Shown here one piece after another: positions 25,901-32,277 of a stretch of DNA of 33,885 bases. Under the pieces are notes generated by a model. That model was not told where the DNA came from. It searched no databases and saw only the letters and a list, made by a program, of their open reading frames with translations. The first letter of the stretch is position 1; each line of letters opens with the position of its first letter. This DNA comes from a virus. Location: the IMG/VR virus record IMGVR_UViG_3300033146_000678, positions 1 through 33,885 of that record, one strand, 5' to 3'. The position numbers were made by a program, and so were the translations under genes.

Positions 25901-26407
25901 ACTTTTGTCTACATTATTTAAATGTGTTTCTACAAGTAGCTGTGGACGTTCTTGATTCATTAAGTCTTCAGAGTATTTCTTTTGTTGCAGTCCTGCAGCA
26001 TAAACATCCTCTATAGTAGCAGGATGACCTAATTCTTGACTTAATTTAGCTTGTTGTTTCTTAATTCTTTCTACATTTTTAGGGTTATCAAACCATTCAG
26101 GAGATTTTGGTGTTTCATATGTATCTATACCTAAAGTTCTGGTTCTTCTGCCGTTTGAGTCATAAGTATCTCCATCTATAGTAACTAGTTTATTACTATC
26201 TACTACTTGTTGTGTAGGGTCTGTAAAACCTTTCTGAGCTAATCTTAATTTACTAGTTTTTTTATTTATTTTATTTGTTTTATCAGCAATTTTATTAGTT
26301 ACATTATTAATTTTTTGTGTAAGTTTTGTAGTGATCTCTGGAGAGAAATTCATTGTAATTGAATCTTCTGCGACTGTGGAAGGTAAAAATGATGATTGTA
26401 TGCTCAT
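16982..26407 (-). CDS. Giant virion-associated RNA polymerase (N4 gp50-type) with nuclease-like and zincin-like domains
   Basis: In N4 this protein is packaged in the particle, enters the host with the DNA and transcribes early genes. The catalytic motifs of T7/N4-type polymerases are all visible: NGR (Arg1422) followed by NPQ (1431-1433); motif A SMESDAVTSG (Asp1544); motif B R1658-x3-K1662-x3-M1666-x3-Y1670; motif C GIHDA (His1913, Asp1914). An N-terminal staphylococcal-nuclease-like region spans about 70-185 (DGDT, GIDTYET, YGR). Residues about 2090-2215 look like a zincin (HEIMH at 2113-2117, Glu2187). Hydrophobic stretches near 375-400 and 2860-2890 could help membrane passage. At 3141 residues it is close to N4's roughly 3500. 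A promoter candidate lies just upstream, and ATAAGG precedes the ATG. Confidence 0.92.
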   Translation of the reverse strand: MSIQSSFLPSTVAEDSITMNFSPEITTKLTQKINNVTNKIADKTNKINKKTSKLRLAQKGFTDPTQQVVDSNKLVTIDGDTYDSNGRRTRTLGIDTYETPKSPEWFDNPKNVERIKKQQAKLSQELGHPATIEDVYAAGLQQKKYSEDLMNQERPQLLVETHLNNVDKSKNYGRDLGLLEVLGGPYSKIDKQGNLTGEEGNSQQPILGNEQQALQDIEKYHAAKYPNQETESTSNVGSKELDALIAGGPQSDNNPGNFVDALQFAAGRTAAEVGDAFVDASTRLVKDTVYKGFNGLSEEEANIAMRKGLRYTKDLFDKNMNFIGADKYKTAKEYGYDNSASQQLMKNVGEAYDSGDMLKTAKTIVEGVFTKGGVEVLIESVPYMIATRNPLLFTLVTLGQSNESMGELQKNLDKKDIGYLNRTKAIVGNTVAMYLEKVGVDELIGNTKFVNSLVNKVIRSSDKLTAGTVVKALLKTVLKVVGKAGYEGLEEVAQQVVQSYTEKYGTKAEKELYDGTLGRELAQNFAGGFIAGTHISGGVEIVKSATNSGAKEKLDNKIKSIKEHQKENKVEKNLTAEQNKVREHLVNTVKEVQTASLKDLPKVIDKLDTINTTNDKHAQQAVVKIKQAIAHRLSTEKVDDSLTLGSEEETKAFIEETFVNAEDIENKTLFNNMATLAKRYNLTTDDVAIIKDRATVEKEATTGAKGYRTYSRTLTRLNKGPEANKEAIERVIANLEYFENTQIDRLDRIQKAVEAVEANLKSGTQRSKKVHVKYKKGGGWDIHIKDHKINKASYDVQEDIKRTIEGINNVYKEHGIEKNLDVESNPYSAQNKFRVPKKPAKGKYGTINLGKKLKKLVEDKQTIFMNIASNRNKFEWAITKRLHNLGYTEVDDKGNEKTGTGRFVDSQYVISTLAEKKAAEELKAKHIARIVKRLESGKKLLSADQKLYEQYKEEIDFELKTDAEKSAIKEVSDLNQELIDIEEEIAFEESMGATDEELNILTEKYKETQKTINDTLEKTETEKILKTSLAAGKESMQVIGKNKNNPVMKYAQPLDPKFILSIKKGISSLLASVTLEALGNKQLRKEAAVFTAKLKKVLAPVRDGISKYGNIPLENYNIVSAPARAIIFNKEGQINENVALAMSAALSEYISIGNVNLGSKTKKDVARILGVQESDVTEEAYEYFKNAGVYTKNAANDIGKHVLKMLGLVENKNIAEEVYAKLVADLGQSALLVGVADKELVFNDISLYLHNKHVFGETMADTTKASNSGKDKQVSFIKFSTLGGKKSTLEKHKNKFEQIQKATNIEDNFKKGPHIAPVVTNDKSIRNNVVVEQSPTAKKVLDHLRHTPFVKVDKTFNWLINNMDIAKEHLGYSSEEDLKNMAYNTRLSKIAVNEEIDRSLEAIDENELDIMYYDWFYSRNGRYMLDSTTINPQTDKLHRFLFIPKDHEVLLHKDNKEEMDLFKFALAQAFGMSTDKKPTTENIKFGELLLKKKPKDLLEMLDTHKFTDGIEVEHLSHYLQGIWAIEEYQKGNKTFTTNLSMESDAVTSGFGLKNLQFPILGDRTNVMNWLRKTGIFVNESVESMNDEVSKKDFDDSYETLAKDVKQENISKEYYETLTDGDKVWDWLNNTYDKFGFLKEFVKTLPKPTDTNEVSKELRTLFKDPFMTFNYSRGASSIKKGLGVIIANGLIDQMVSKNMNPEVAKLYFKLNKVYGPNLHEKLITTDPNRITANKKGPNLMKYLSNLGAYTYGYLATEQLNKEFGEFIELNELINETFKVMFIKYNEEYIKEEDAIEQKNNRGATKAEKLAIIKSLRNKFPLIKGPYSEGLQDSITINDSTTAVPEYDYEVAKTQLNSTFKKNLKGENQKGKTVNSRIRTLKAAIKAGSVIPIHYIDGSIMGNTILNYEGILGIHDAIIPPLTNTKEIVKTYNKEVIAINKQYSIIQELLVSAKRVFESPTEEEQKLLDNLIATNDLIQTERNWLFNQNIDVVHMSATPGSKYSYKPEETLGSEENSNPAIKPENLKKDALKSVEGMKNIINELNDINVSKPYKKYVLGLLDNIDPKFIPELNLYINKEADKNLGMINDTNIVINTSDRPLIKTNEMSATEVYAHEIMHAITKFAIKNAANNLEINTLVTKLQYLRDKAAEVITVQDLMPRQSLDKKKDLDIATKRWNYIFKNKTSLHEFIAHGLTNPQVIAKLKKIIVEESSTEKLSLFQRLSELAAHLLDIIMGKVKWSNIGETVHNSLMQLTFELMEYNNTAANEVQKEQELGVKFFKLLDKIGNKPLAKMIDMVLEKLKGDPGSLPKRPKKNATRLEMITYLAKYLPKLLLREDMKGFREIVFASFGIQPESFIPNVLRDIEDASALERVIEELGMMSDSIDRVRELTVDVTRSTIREQFDRKLTKTEEEAITLSAIDTDLSSIYKKYGAKKIVSMLTDKDARDKQIELVKTQLSRLDKSNFYWNSNQATGLGYYLATHTAGTVQNLNAHNIASGLLSDRRIEPDPKVVEKIDELATLVGIQYTSESSNEILANLIKEKDSAIEYIMNLNEGAKKEAKERIFETEVNIIKGYSKELFDDTIDIRVRPTSHEAEMRAQGFELVKVLKKDPADKSSKEMALYRSKMYVNQSYNRTATRMTDMVKKGTSLTDIAYKSNDMLAKRTAARDIRRIRKASHTIIKAMQKGEYTIDPLNKLSPILDQYGNITDYRYMMGKDNKKELLGQDTQVSEVLGRTIGSIQDKVDTDKQNEAVLDVILADMKENYIPGSSIGKNNQLYIRIEENSPNAKVSEIYKILPHHMRQAIKDSSNGYIAVRRDMLHNYFGFRDASITDFMGIHRITPDIIKRWIRVAEQLWQQVVSISKVDIIIRTPAVFIGNIISNFMYSVVNGASPIRVANMQLKNMRNVTKYINDQRKIEKLRISGLVGQKTQKEINMLTEELKLNPVHVLMEAGMYQAIVEDLDKQDYKSSNKLVRKINDKMEGLPEFIKQSANWLYLSERTGYFKFVTQATQYSDFIARATEYQLLLERGVKKDKALKSVLDAFVNYGKPASSFEEYLNNMGLFMFTKYMKRIQRAITKTVKNKPLNIILSVLGQEMFFDVDDIQQQSILVRSWANLDQDMFEHIKRMVTPSALQFVGVVND

Positions 26408-26436
26408 GATATATGCCTTATAATTTCATATAAGAC

Positions 26437-26445
26437 ATTATACCA
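26437..26445 (-). promoter_or_regulatory. Extended -10 promoter candidate for the virion RNA polymerase gene
   Basis: On the minus strand the gap reads TGGTATAAT, a perfect extended -10 element of a sigma70-type promoter, ending 30 bases before the ATG. It sits in a 43-base gap between two late genes. No convincing -35 hexamer is seen, as is common for extended -10 promoters. Two other late gaps contain the same pattern. Confidence 0.5.
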
Positions 26446-26450
26446 TTTTA

Positions 26451-28520
26451 TTACTTGTAGTTGAACTTACCTGTGCTACGATACATTTCTATAAATTTTC
26501 TATGTGCTTCTCTTGCTTCATGTGCACCCATATTTTTCTTTCTTAATGCTTCTGCTCTTTTAACCATTTTTACTAGGTTCTTTTTATCTCTAGCAAGGGC
26601 TCTGAGAGTTGCAATTCCTACACCTGAAGCAATTAATGATGCTACAGTTAAAGTATTTGAAACAGCACCTACAGCGCTTTGTACTTGCTTATCTGCTTTA
26701 AGTTTTCTATATTCTGGGTCTCTTTGAGTAGCTAATTCATCATATGCTGTTTCTAAACCTAATCGTTCATTATCCGTTTTAGCTGTTTGAATTACTCTTT
26801 TATAATCATCTAATGATTTGACACCTTGTTTGCGCATTGCATCAATAATTTTAAGTTTTGTTTTAGATGTAACTGCTACAGGAGTATTATCAGAATTTGT
26901 ATAATTTAATACTTTTTGCAATTTAGCCCCAAATGAATTTACATTTTCATCTTTTGCATATAAATCACCAACAGTATCAGAACTTTTTAATTTTACTTCT
27001 GAGTCATTACCTTTTTTCTTTTGAGTAACCTCTTCTGTTTTTGTAGTATTCGTATCTGTTTTTGTAGTATTCATATCTGTTTTTAAAAGCTCTTGTAATC
27101 TACTTTTTACTTCAGGATTATCTTTACTAACCTTTTTAGATTTAATAGCATCTTGTAAAGTTTTTAAATTTGTACCATACTTTTTAACTGCCGCCTTAGA
27201 TGACAATTGCTTAGTATTTTTTGTTTTATCAGTTTTTGTTTTACTGACTTTACCTGTATCTGTATATCTAAGTTCATCTCTAGCACCAAAGTCTTTACCT
27301 AATACATCTGCAATAGTTTTTCTTTGTTTACCTACAGTCCTAGCTCTCATACGATCATTGAGCTTTTTAATCTCTTGTTGTTGAGCTTTAGAGGGCTGAT
27401 TTTTAGTAGTTTGTTGTACATAGTTACTACCACTTCCAGTATTACCATATTTACCTGTACCATTAGGGTGTTTCTTTAAATATTTAGCAGCTTCAATTAA
27501 GTTTACTTCTTTATTACCCCCTACAACACCTGAGCCTTTAACACTACTTCTAAGAGCTTCATAGATTGCAGTATTACTAAAAGCAGTTCCATCATCTTTT
27601 TTAAGATTCTGTAAGGTATCAGCACTTTTCTTTATAGAATCTAAGTCATCTGTATAAATTGCATCATATCTTTCTAACAAACCATGTTTTGTTTTGATTT
27701 CTTTAATACCAGAATCTTCAAAAACTTGTTCTGCCATACTACCTTCTGCAGGATCAAAATAATTTTTCTTTTTACTTTTTGTAGTAGAACTACCTTTAGA
27801 CCCAGTACCTATAGTTGTAGAGCCTAGGCCTTTATAAATATTATCTATACGTTCTTGGTCTATTTTATTTAATGCTTTTGTTCTTTCATCTATATCAGGT
27901 ATGTCATATTGAGACATTTCTGCTCTTGCTTGTACTCTAGCAGTTTCTGCATCTATACCTTTAGACATTAATGCTTTAGCTAATCTATTTTCTGCATCTT
28001 TAGGACTAGTTACAGTATCTAAGAAATCAGGAGTCTTTTTATACTGTTCTGTTAAAGCATCATTAAGGGTTCTTAACTTTTGTTCATGTAATAATGTTAA
28101 GTCTGCACCTGCTTTTTCTAAACCTTCCAGTTTAGGATCTACAATAGGTAAACCATCATCATCATAATAAGTAGTATTTTTCTTAATATCATAACCTAAG
28201 TTTTTTAGCTGAGCCATATCGTTTTCATAATTACTGTTTAGTTTTTCATAAGCACTATTTATTTTTTCTTGGGTTTCTAAACCTAATTGTACACCACTTT
28301 GACCATTAGCATCTCTAGAACTATTTATATTATTTAATACATTACTTATAGTTTGACGTTTTGCAACTGGTGTAAAATTTTCTAATGATTGTGAATAAGT
28401 AGCTTGTTTTTGTAAAGCTCTTTGTTCATTATTTAATAATGTTTCACGTAAACCTCTAGTGACGTCTTGATATTGTGGCATATTCAGTAACTGAATATTT
28501 TGATTAGTACCTAAACTCAT
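26451..28520 (-). CDS. Probable internal or ejected virion protein (689 aa)
   Basis: The protein is rich in Lys, Asp, Thr, Gln and Asn, with long helical and low-complexity regions (a KTDTNTTKT repeat near residue 485) and a hydrophobic alanine/valine/isoleucine stretch near 625-655, followed by a basic helix. It lies between the capsid genes and the virion polymerase, where N4 and its relatives encode proteins that leave the particle with the polymerase. The composition (polar, helical, one membrane-active patch) fits such an ejection protein. No enzymatic motif is seen. The gene starts 10 bases after the upstream gene ends. Confidence 0.6.
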   Translation of the reverse strand: MSLGTNQNIQLLNMPQYQDVTRGLRETLLNNEQRALQKQATYSQSLENFTPVAKRQTISNVLNNINSSRDANGQSGVQLGLETQEKINSAYEKLNSNYENDMAQLKNLGYDIKKNTTYYDDDGLPIVDPKLEGLEKAGADLTLLHEQKLRTLNDALTEQYKKTPDFLDTVTSPKDAENRLAKALMSKGIDAETARVQARAEMSQYDIPDIDERTKALNKIDQERIDNIYKGLGSTTIGTGSKGSSTTKSKKKNYFDPAEGSMAEQVFEDSGIKEIKTKHGLLERYDAIYTDDLDSIKKSADTLQNLKKDDGTAFSNTAIYEALRSSVKGSGVVGGNKEVNLIEAAKYLKKHPNGTGKYGNTGSGSNYVQQTTKNQPSKAQQQEIKKLNDRMRARTVGKQRKTIADVLGKDFGARDELRYTDTGKVSKTKTDKTKNTKQLSSKAAVKKYGTNLKTLQDAIKSKKVSKDNPEVKSRLQELLKTDMNTTKTDTNTTKTEEVTQKKKGNDSEVKLKSSDTVGDLYAKDENVNSFGAKLQKVLNYTNSDNTPVAVTSKTKLKIIDAMRKQGVKSLDDYKRVIQTAKTDNERLGLETAYDELATQRDPEYRKLKADKQVQSAVGAVSNTLTVASLIASGVGIATLRALARDKKNLVKMVKRAEALRKKNMGAHEAREAHRKFIEMYRSTGKFNYK
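27034..27080 (-). repeat. Tandem 21-base coding repeat
   Basis: A 21-base unit is present twice (27034-27054 and 27055-27075, one mismatch), followed by the first part of a third. On the minus strand it encodes repeated MNTTKTD / TNTTKTE. It lies in a low-complexity part of the 689-residue protein and probably arose by replication slippage. Confidence 0.7.
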
Positions 28521-28530
28521 AAGTCAACCC

Positions 28531-28995
28531 TTAAGTATTATAGGCATTTGCCCATGCACTTCTAGTTTTATTTTTTCTTGCAATCTCTGCGTTTTGTGCT
28601 TGAATTTGTCCTTTATACAAGTCTAACATTTGATCCTGATAATCATTTTGTTTAAATGTATTAAATGCACTTAAACCTGTATTAAACGCTCCAGTCCAAT
28701 CAAAACTATTAGCATTATATTGATCTAAACCCAGTTGATTAGTTTTTGCCATATCTAATGCTTGTGTAGGAGATACTCCTGCAGCAACCATCTGTTCTTG
28801 TGAATAAGTAGGTGTGTAGCCATTAAATATTCCAGAAAAAGCACTACCTACACTTTGGAGAGGATTATACACATTTTTAAGTGCATCAGAAATACTGAAA
28901 GCAGATCTATTAGGATCTGTTGTTAAATTATATTGAATACCTTTATTAGGGTCTCTATTAGTACCTAATTCCCAGGGGTTTAGTTGCTCAGCCAT
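28531..28995 (-). CDS. Small internal virion protein candidate (154 aa)
   Basis: The N-terminal half is rich in Asn, Gly, Ser and Pro, with many aromatic residues; the C-terminal third is a long polar helix (DYQDQMLDLYKGQIQAQNAE) ending in basic residues. This resembles short core proteins such as the T7 gp14 type and the small N4 gp52-type protein in layout, not in identifiable sequence. The start has AAAGGATTTAAA upstream, and an extended -10 element lies 18 bases before it. The position beside the polymerase and ejection-type protein supports a virion role. Confidence 0.55.
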   Translation of the reverse strand: MAEQLNPWELGTNRDPNKGIQYNLTTDPNRSAFSISDALKNVYNPLQSVGSAFSGIFNGYTPTYSQEQMVAAGVSPTQALDMAKTNQLGLDQYNANSFDWTGAFNTGLSAFNTFKQNDYQDQMLDLYKGQIQAQNAEIARKNKTRSAWANAYNT

Positions 28996-29012
28996 TTTAA
29001 ATCCTTTGTATA

Positions 29013-29021
29013 ATTATATCA
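29013..29021 (-). promoter_or_regulatory. Extended -10 promoter candidate for the internal protein genes
   Basis: The minus strand reads TGATATAAT, a TGn plus perfect TATAAT. It lies 18 bases before the ATG at 28995, so the leader would be very short but includes AAAGG. The surrounding 14 bases (AATATGATATAATT) are identical to those of the candidate at 32689-32697, which argues against chance. Confidence 0.5.
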
Positions 29022-29023
29022 TA

Positions 29024-29080
29024 TTAATATAGGTGTGCTCATAAACGAAGGAGAAGACATTTATGAGCACTATATATTAA
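29024..29080 (-). terminator. Long interrupted hairpin between two late genes
   Basis: An 11-bp perfect stem (29035-29045 with 29060-29070) encloses a 14-base loop, and an outer 8-bp stem (29024-29031 with 29073-29080) extends it across a small internal loop. It covers the stop codon of the upstream late gene and lies directly before a promoter candidate. It could end or process the capsid-gene transcript. No strong T-run follows, so termination is not certain. Confidence 0.45.
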
Positions 29081-29634
29081 TCTTCGCCAGTATCTATAGA
29101 GCCACGAGCTGCTTGTTCGGCCGCTAATTTTTCTAATTCTTTCTCCGATAACTGAGGCAAAATTTCTATTGCAAACGATGGTTTGATAGTTGTAACAGGA
29201 ATTTTATTACCAGTTAATCTATCTGTTTTAAACTTAGTTTGTCTATATGTACGTTTTTTTAGACGATCTAAAATTATTTCTTGTACGTGCCAAATAGTAT
29301 CAAATGGAATATGTTTACCTACAACAGCTGTTGAATTACCTACTTGCATAGATACAAAACTACGTTCTTTATATTGTGGGTCATTAGCAGATATTCTACA
29401 TCTAACTAATTTGTTCATACGTTTTTTTATTTCAGATGGTGTTTCTTTTTTTCTTACTTTAAAACCTTCAACTTCTGTAGCTTTTGGTTTACCTTCAACT
29501 TCTGCTTCATCAGCAATAATTTTTTCTAATAATTTGGTTTTACCTATATTTTTGGGAAATTCTAGACCAATTTCTCTTGCTATATCTTTAAGTTCACTTA
29601 AGTCTTTACTTTTTAAATATTCTATATCTAACAT
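29077..29634 (-). CDS. Virion structural protein with an N-terminal SAP-like motif (185 aa)
   Basis: Residues about 10-43 (DLSELKDIAREIGLEF, then GKTKLLEKIIAD) form the two-helix pattern of SAP/HeH or Rho-N type modules that bind nucleic acid. The remainder (KKRMNKLVRCRIS, then PFDTIWHVQEIILDRLKKRTYR and a tail with FAIEILPQLSEKELEKLAAEQAARGS) fits a family common just downstream of phage capsid genes. N4 has a protein of this position (gp55 by order). A role in head completion or decoration, perhaps touching the DNA, is plausible but unproven. A 137-base gap separates it from the capsid gene. Confidence 0.6.
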   Translation of the reverse strand: MLDIEYLKSKDLSELKDIAREIGLEFPKNIGKTKLLEKIIADEAEVEGKPKATEVEGFKVRKKETPSEIKKRMNKLVRCRISANDPQYKERSFVSMQVGNSTAVVGKHIPFDTIWHVQEIILDRLKKRTYRQTKFKTDRLTGNKIPVTTIKPSFAIEILPQLSEKELEKLAAEQAARGSIDTGED

Positions 29635-29664
29635 TTTAATTACCTTTATTTTGTTCTCTTAGAG

Positions 29665-29684
29665 AGGGAGGGTTGGACCTCCCT
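29665..29684 (-). other. 7-bp GC-rich hairpin in the gap after the capsid gene
   Basis: AGGGAGG and CCTCCCT pair perfectly around a six-base loop. It is unusually GC-rich for this genome. It sits 31 bases before the ATG at 29634, in the leader of the next late gene. No T-run follows on the minus strand. A leader RNA structure that affects stability or translation is possible. Confidence 0.5.
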
Positions 29685-29690
29685 TAGTGA

Positions 29691-29706
29691 TTAACTAGTT
29701 AACTAG
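29691..29706. repeat. Palindromic direct repeat TTAACTAG x2
   Basis: TTAACTAG occurs twice in tandem and the first 12 bases are a perfect palindrome (TTAACTAGTTAA). A 13-of-14 match lies in another late leader at 32647-32660. Two similar sites in leaders of late genes suggest a protein-binding site or RNA structure. Confidence 0.45.
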
Positions 29707-29756
29707 CACCGGAATACTGAATATTTTCTACTATGAATTCCTGCAACCAAGAGTAA

Positions 29757-29775
29757 AGTAGTCATAATGACTACT
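29757..29775 (-). terminator. Hairpin at the end of the major capsid gene
   Basis: AGTAGTCAT and ATGACTACT form a 9-bp inverted repeat with a one-base centre (an 8-bp stem with a three-base loop in practice). It overlaps the capsid stop codon and is followed on the minus strand by TTTACTCTT, a weak T-rich run. A partial terminator or processing site that sets capsid mRNA levels is plausible. Confidence 0.45.
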
Positions 29776-31072
29776 CTACTGCTGACCAGATTACACCTAA
29801 CCAGTCAGGACGTTCAATAAGAACGCCATACCAGTAGTTATTTGAACTAAATCCGACTAGTCCATAAGGATTAGTACGATCAGCTATTTCTTTACCAGGC
29901 ATTTTAGTAATGATTTCAAATTTACTTTTAGAGCCGTTTGCTTGGAACCCAATTTGAGTAAATGAACCAGAACCTACGAATAGAATTGGGTGTACATCAA
30001 TATTAGAAGCACCTTTATTTTCTTCGATAAGCATTTCTGGATGTTCGATAAATCTTACTTTACCAATTTTACCAACTTCACCACGAGCAATGTTTGATTT
30101 TGCAAATTTTGCACCATCAGCGTACTCTTCTACATAAGCCCATGCGTGCTTACCAGTAGTAGCATTCATAGTATCTTCAAGAATTGTAACAACATCATCA
30201 GTAGTATATGCGTAACGTGCATTAGCTACAACTTTTGTATCTATATTACGAGAACCTGTAATCATACCTGTATCAGTAGGACAAGTATTCGCATTAAGTA
30301 TTTTAGTCATTGCACGGATTTCAGCTAAACCTGCTTTATCACCTGCAGCAACATCTGCTAAAGCTGTATTACCAGCACCTGCGAAAATTTCTACACCTGC
30401 ATTAGAAAGAAGATCCACCATTAAAGATTTTTCAGTCATTTCACCTGCAGCTTTACCAGCTTCACGATATAAGTGAGACTTAAGTTTTGCATCAGAATCA
30501 AAGTTAAGATCATCACGAGTAAACTCATAAAAGAAACCATAGTTTTCAAGTGTAGACTCTACAGTCTCACGTGAGAAACCAATTCTATTTACACGTCCAC
30601 CAGTCTCAGAAATTACCGGAGTAAGTGCTGCAATTGTACCAACATCTTTAGATGAACCATAAAGGTTACCTGAAGTTTGTTTAACAGTACCATCTGCACC
30701 TGCAGCAGTAATTGCTGCTGCTTCATCAGCATGATCAGTTGTAACAACACCAGCAGCTGTAATAGATGTCCATTTTGTACTATCTAAAACTGCACCAGCA
30801 GCATCAATACCTTGATCATTAATGTTTCTATCATCTAATACTGGTATGATTAGATGTTTCTTAATTGTTTTACCAGCATTTTTAGGCTGATTTCTAATAC
30901 CAGATAGTTGACCTATAAAAGCTTTTTTATTTGCTTCTACAATTGCTTGTCTATCATAGTAAAACGGGTTTAATTGTGCCGCACCTGTCGATCCACCTAC
31001 GTCACCATCAATTGTTGATGTACTCGTAGCCGAACCGTCGAAATATTGTTGTGGATTTGCTTCTCCAGCCAT
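29771..31072 (-). CDS. Major capsid protein (N4 gp56 family)
   Basis: The protein forms the icosahedral head shell. Recognised family features are the early KKHLIIPVLDDRNINDQGIDA segment, the central GRVNRIGFSRETVESTLENYGFFYEFTRDD, and the C-terminal region around KIGKVRFIEHPEMLI. The 433-residue length is usual for N4-type coats, and the fold is expected to be HK97-like. The gene is less AT-rich than its neighbours, with many Ala and Gly codons, as often seen for highly expressed capsid genes. The upstream gene is the scaffold-like protein, the normal order. The start has TAAGGAG, and a hairpin overlaps its stop codon. Confidence 0.9.
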   Translation of the reverse strand: MAGEANPQQYFDGSATSTSTIDGDVGGSTGAAQLNPFYYDRQAIVEANKKAFIGQLSGIRNQPKNAGKTIKKHLIIPVLDDRNINDQGIDAAGAVLDSTKWTSITAAGVVTTDHADEAAAITAAGADGTVKQTSGNLYGSSKDVGTIAALTPVISETGGRVNRIGFSRETVESTLENYGFFYEFTRDDLNFDSDAKLKSHLYREAGKAAGEMTEKSLMVDLLSNAGVEIFAGAGNTALADVAAGDKAGLAEIRAMTKILNANTCPTDTGMITGSRNIDTKVVANARYAYTTDDVVTILEDTMNATTGKHAWAYVEEYADGAKFAKSNIARGEVGKIGKVRFIEHPEMLIEENKGASNIDVHPILFVGSGSFTQIGFQANGSKSKFEIITKMPGKEIADRTNPYGLVGFSSNNYWYGVLIERPDWLGVIWSAVE

Positions 31073-31090
31073 TGGGAAACTCCTTAAATG

Positions 31091-32275
31091 TTAATACACA
31101 AAATTATCTGACATTGCTAATTTTTCGAATTCTTCATCCGACATATTCACATAGTCATAAGTTTTTTGTGTTTGTTTCTTAGCCGGTGCTCTTTTAGTAA
31201 TAGCAGCAGCTTTCCGCTTTCTAACACTAGGTTTAGTTTTAGGTTTTGTATCTGCAACTTGTTTCTGCTCTGAAACTATTGGTTCTTGTGCTTGTGCAAG
31301 TTGAATATACGCTTCTATATCACTTATGCCTCTAAGACGCCCTAATGTTCGTTCATACCTAACAGTATCCATAAGTTTTTCATAGGTACCGTTTTTTATA
31401 TCTTCATCTAGTTTTAATAGATCTCTCGGAGATTCATTAAAGAATTGCTTCGATGCTTTATCTAATTTCCCTAGTTCGGTTATAACAGTATCAATACTTC
31501 CACGATTAGCTAATTCTTGCTCAACATCTTTTAGTTCATACGAGTTCTCTGCTGCCATTTGAGCAGTAGGAGTATACTGTACGTCTTCAGTGTTTATATC
31601 TAAAGGATCAATATCTTTTTCAGCCATTAGCTCTGCTAAAGCTGTTTTATCACCTTTACTAATATCTACTAATCTTAGTAGAGCAGCTTCATTTATTTTA
31701 CCGTCTTCTATAATACCCGCTTCAGTTAAAGTTTCACCTAAAACTCTTAACGGTTTAACATCTCTCATTTTACGAGAATAGTCAATCCCCATAGAAATTA
31801 AATTTCTAGCATCTTCAATACTTTTTATTTGTATTTCTTTACCAGAAACTTTTATTGGTTTCATAAACTCTTCGTAGCTTAACTTATAATCTAATTCATC
31901 AGAAGGTTCTTCTTTGGTTTCTTCTTCTTTATCAGTATCATCAGTATCATCATCGTTATCGTTTGTATCATCTGTTTCAAGAGATTCTTCTTCAGTAGTG
32001 TCATCTTCAGGCTCAATGTCATCTTGAGGTTCTTTTTCCTCTTCTGTTTCATCAGTCTCTTCAGTTTCTTCTACTTCTTCAGTTTCCTCACTATCATCTG
32101 TCTCTTTAGAACCTTCACTAATAGTTGGTTCTTCTTCTACCGTGTCGTTTTGTACTTCAGTTTGTACTTCTTTAACATCTTCAGTATTTTCTACAATCTC
32201 ATCTTGTAATGCTTGCATTCTTTCAAATTCATCATCATCTAGATTTTGTAGTTCTTCATTTGTCATTTCAGTCAT
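31091..32275 (-). CDS. Acidic scaffold-like protein (394 aa)
   Basis: Residues about 28-125 are almost entirely Asp, Glu, Thr and Ser. Next comes a folded-looking part (about 130-220) beginning MKPIKVSGKEIQIKSIEDARNLISMGIDYSRKM, a segment typical of phage scaffold-like proteins encoded just before the capsid gene. The C-terminal region is basic (KPSVRKRKAAAITKRAPAKK) and ends with an acidic helix. A basic region near the end fits scaffold-to-coat binding. In N4 the corresponding gene is gp57 by order. The reading is from family pattern and position. Residues rich in repeated Glu-Thr codons make the DNA repetitive. Confidence 0.68.
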   Translation of the reverse strand: MTEMTNEELQNLDDDEFERMQALQDEIVENTEDVKEVQTEVQNDTVEEEPTISEGSKETDDSEETEEVEETEETDETEEEKEPQDDIEPEDDTTEEESLETDDTNDNDDDTDDTDKEEETKEEPSDELDYKLSYEEFMKPIKVSGKEIQIKSIEDARNLISMGIDYSRKMRDVKPLRVLGETLTEAGIIEDGKINEAALLRLVDISKGDKTALAELMAEKDIDPLDINTEDVQYTPTAQMAAENSYELKDVEQELANRGSIDTVITELGKLDKASKQFFNESPRDLLKLDEDIKNGTYEKLMDTVRYERTLGRLRGISDIEAYIQLAQAQEPIVSEQKQVADTKPKTKPSVRKRKAAAITKRAPAKKQTQKTYDYVNMSDEEFEKLAMSDNFVY

Positions 32276-32277
32276 AA

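Noticed and set aside
16982-26407. crAss-like phage giant RNA polymerase
   Set aside because: That class uses a DFDID-type double-barrel active site. This protein instead has T7/N4 motifs A, B and C, and the surrounding genes follow N4 order.
29063-29080. Five-codon plus-strand frame preceded by AAGGAG in the large late hairpin
   Set aside because: The signal lies in the loop and arm of an inverted repeat in a region transcribed on the other strand; a five-residue product is best explained by chance.
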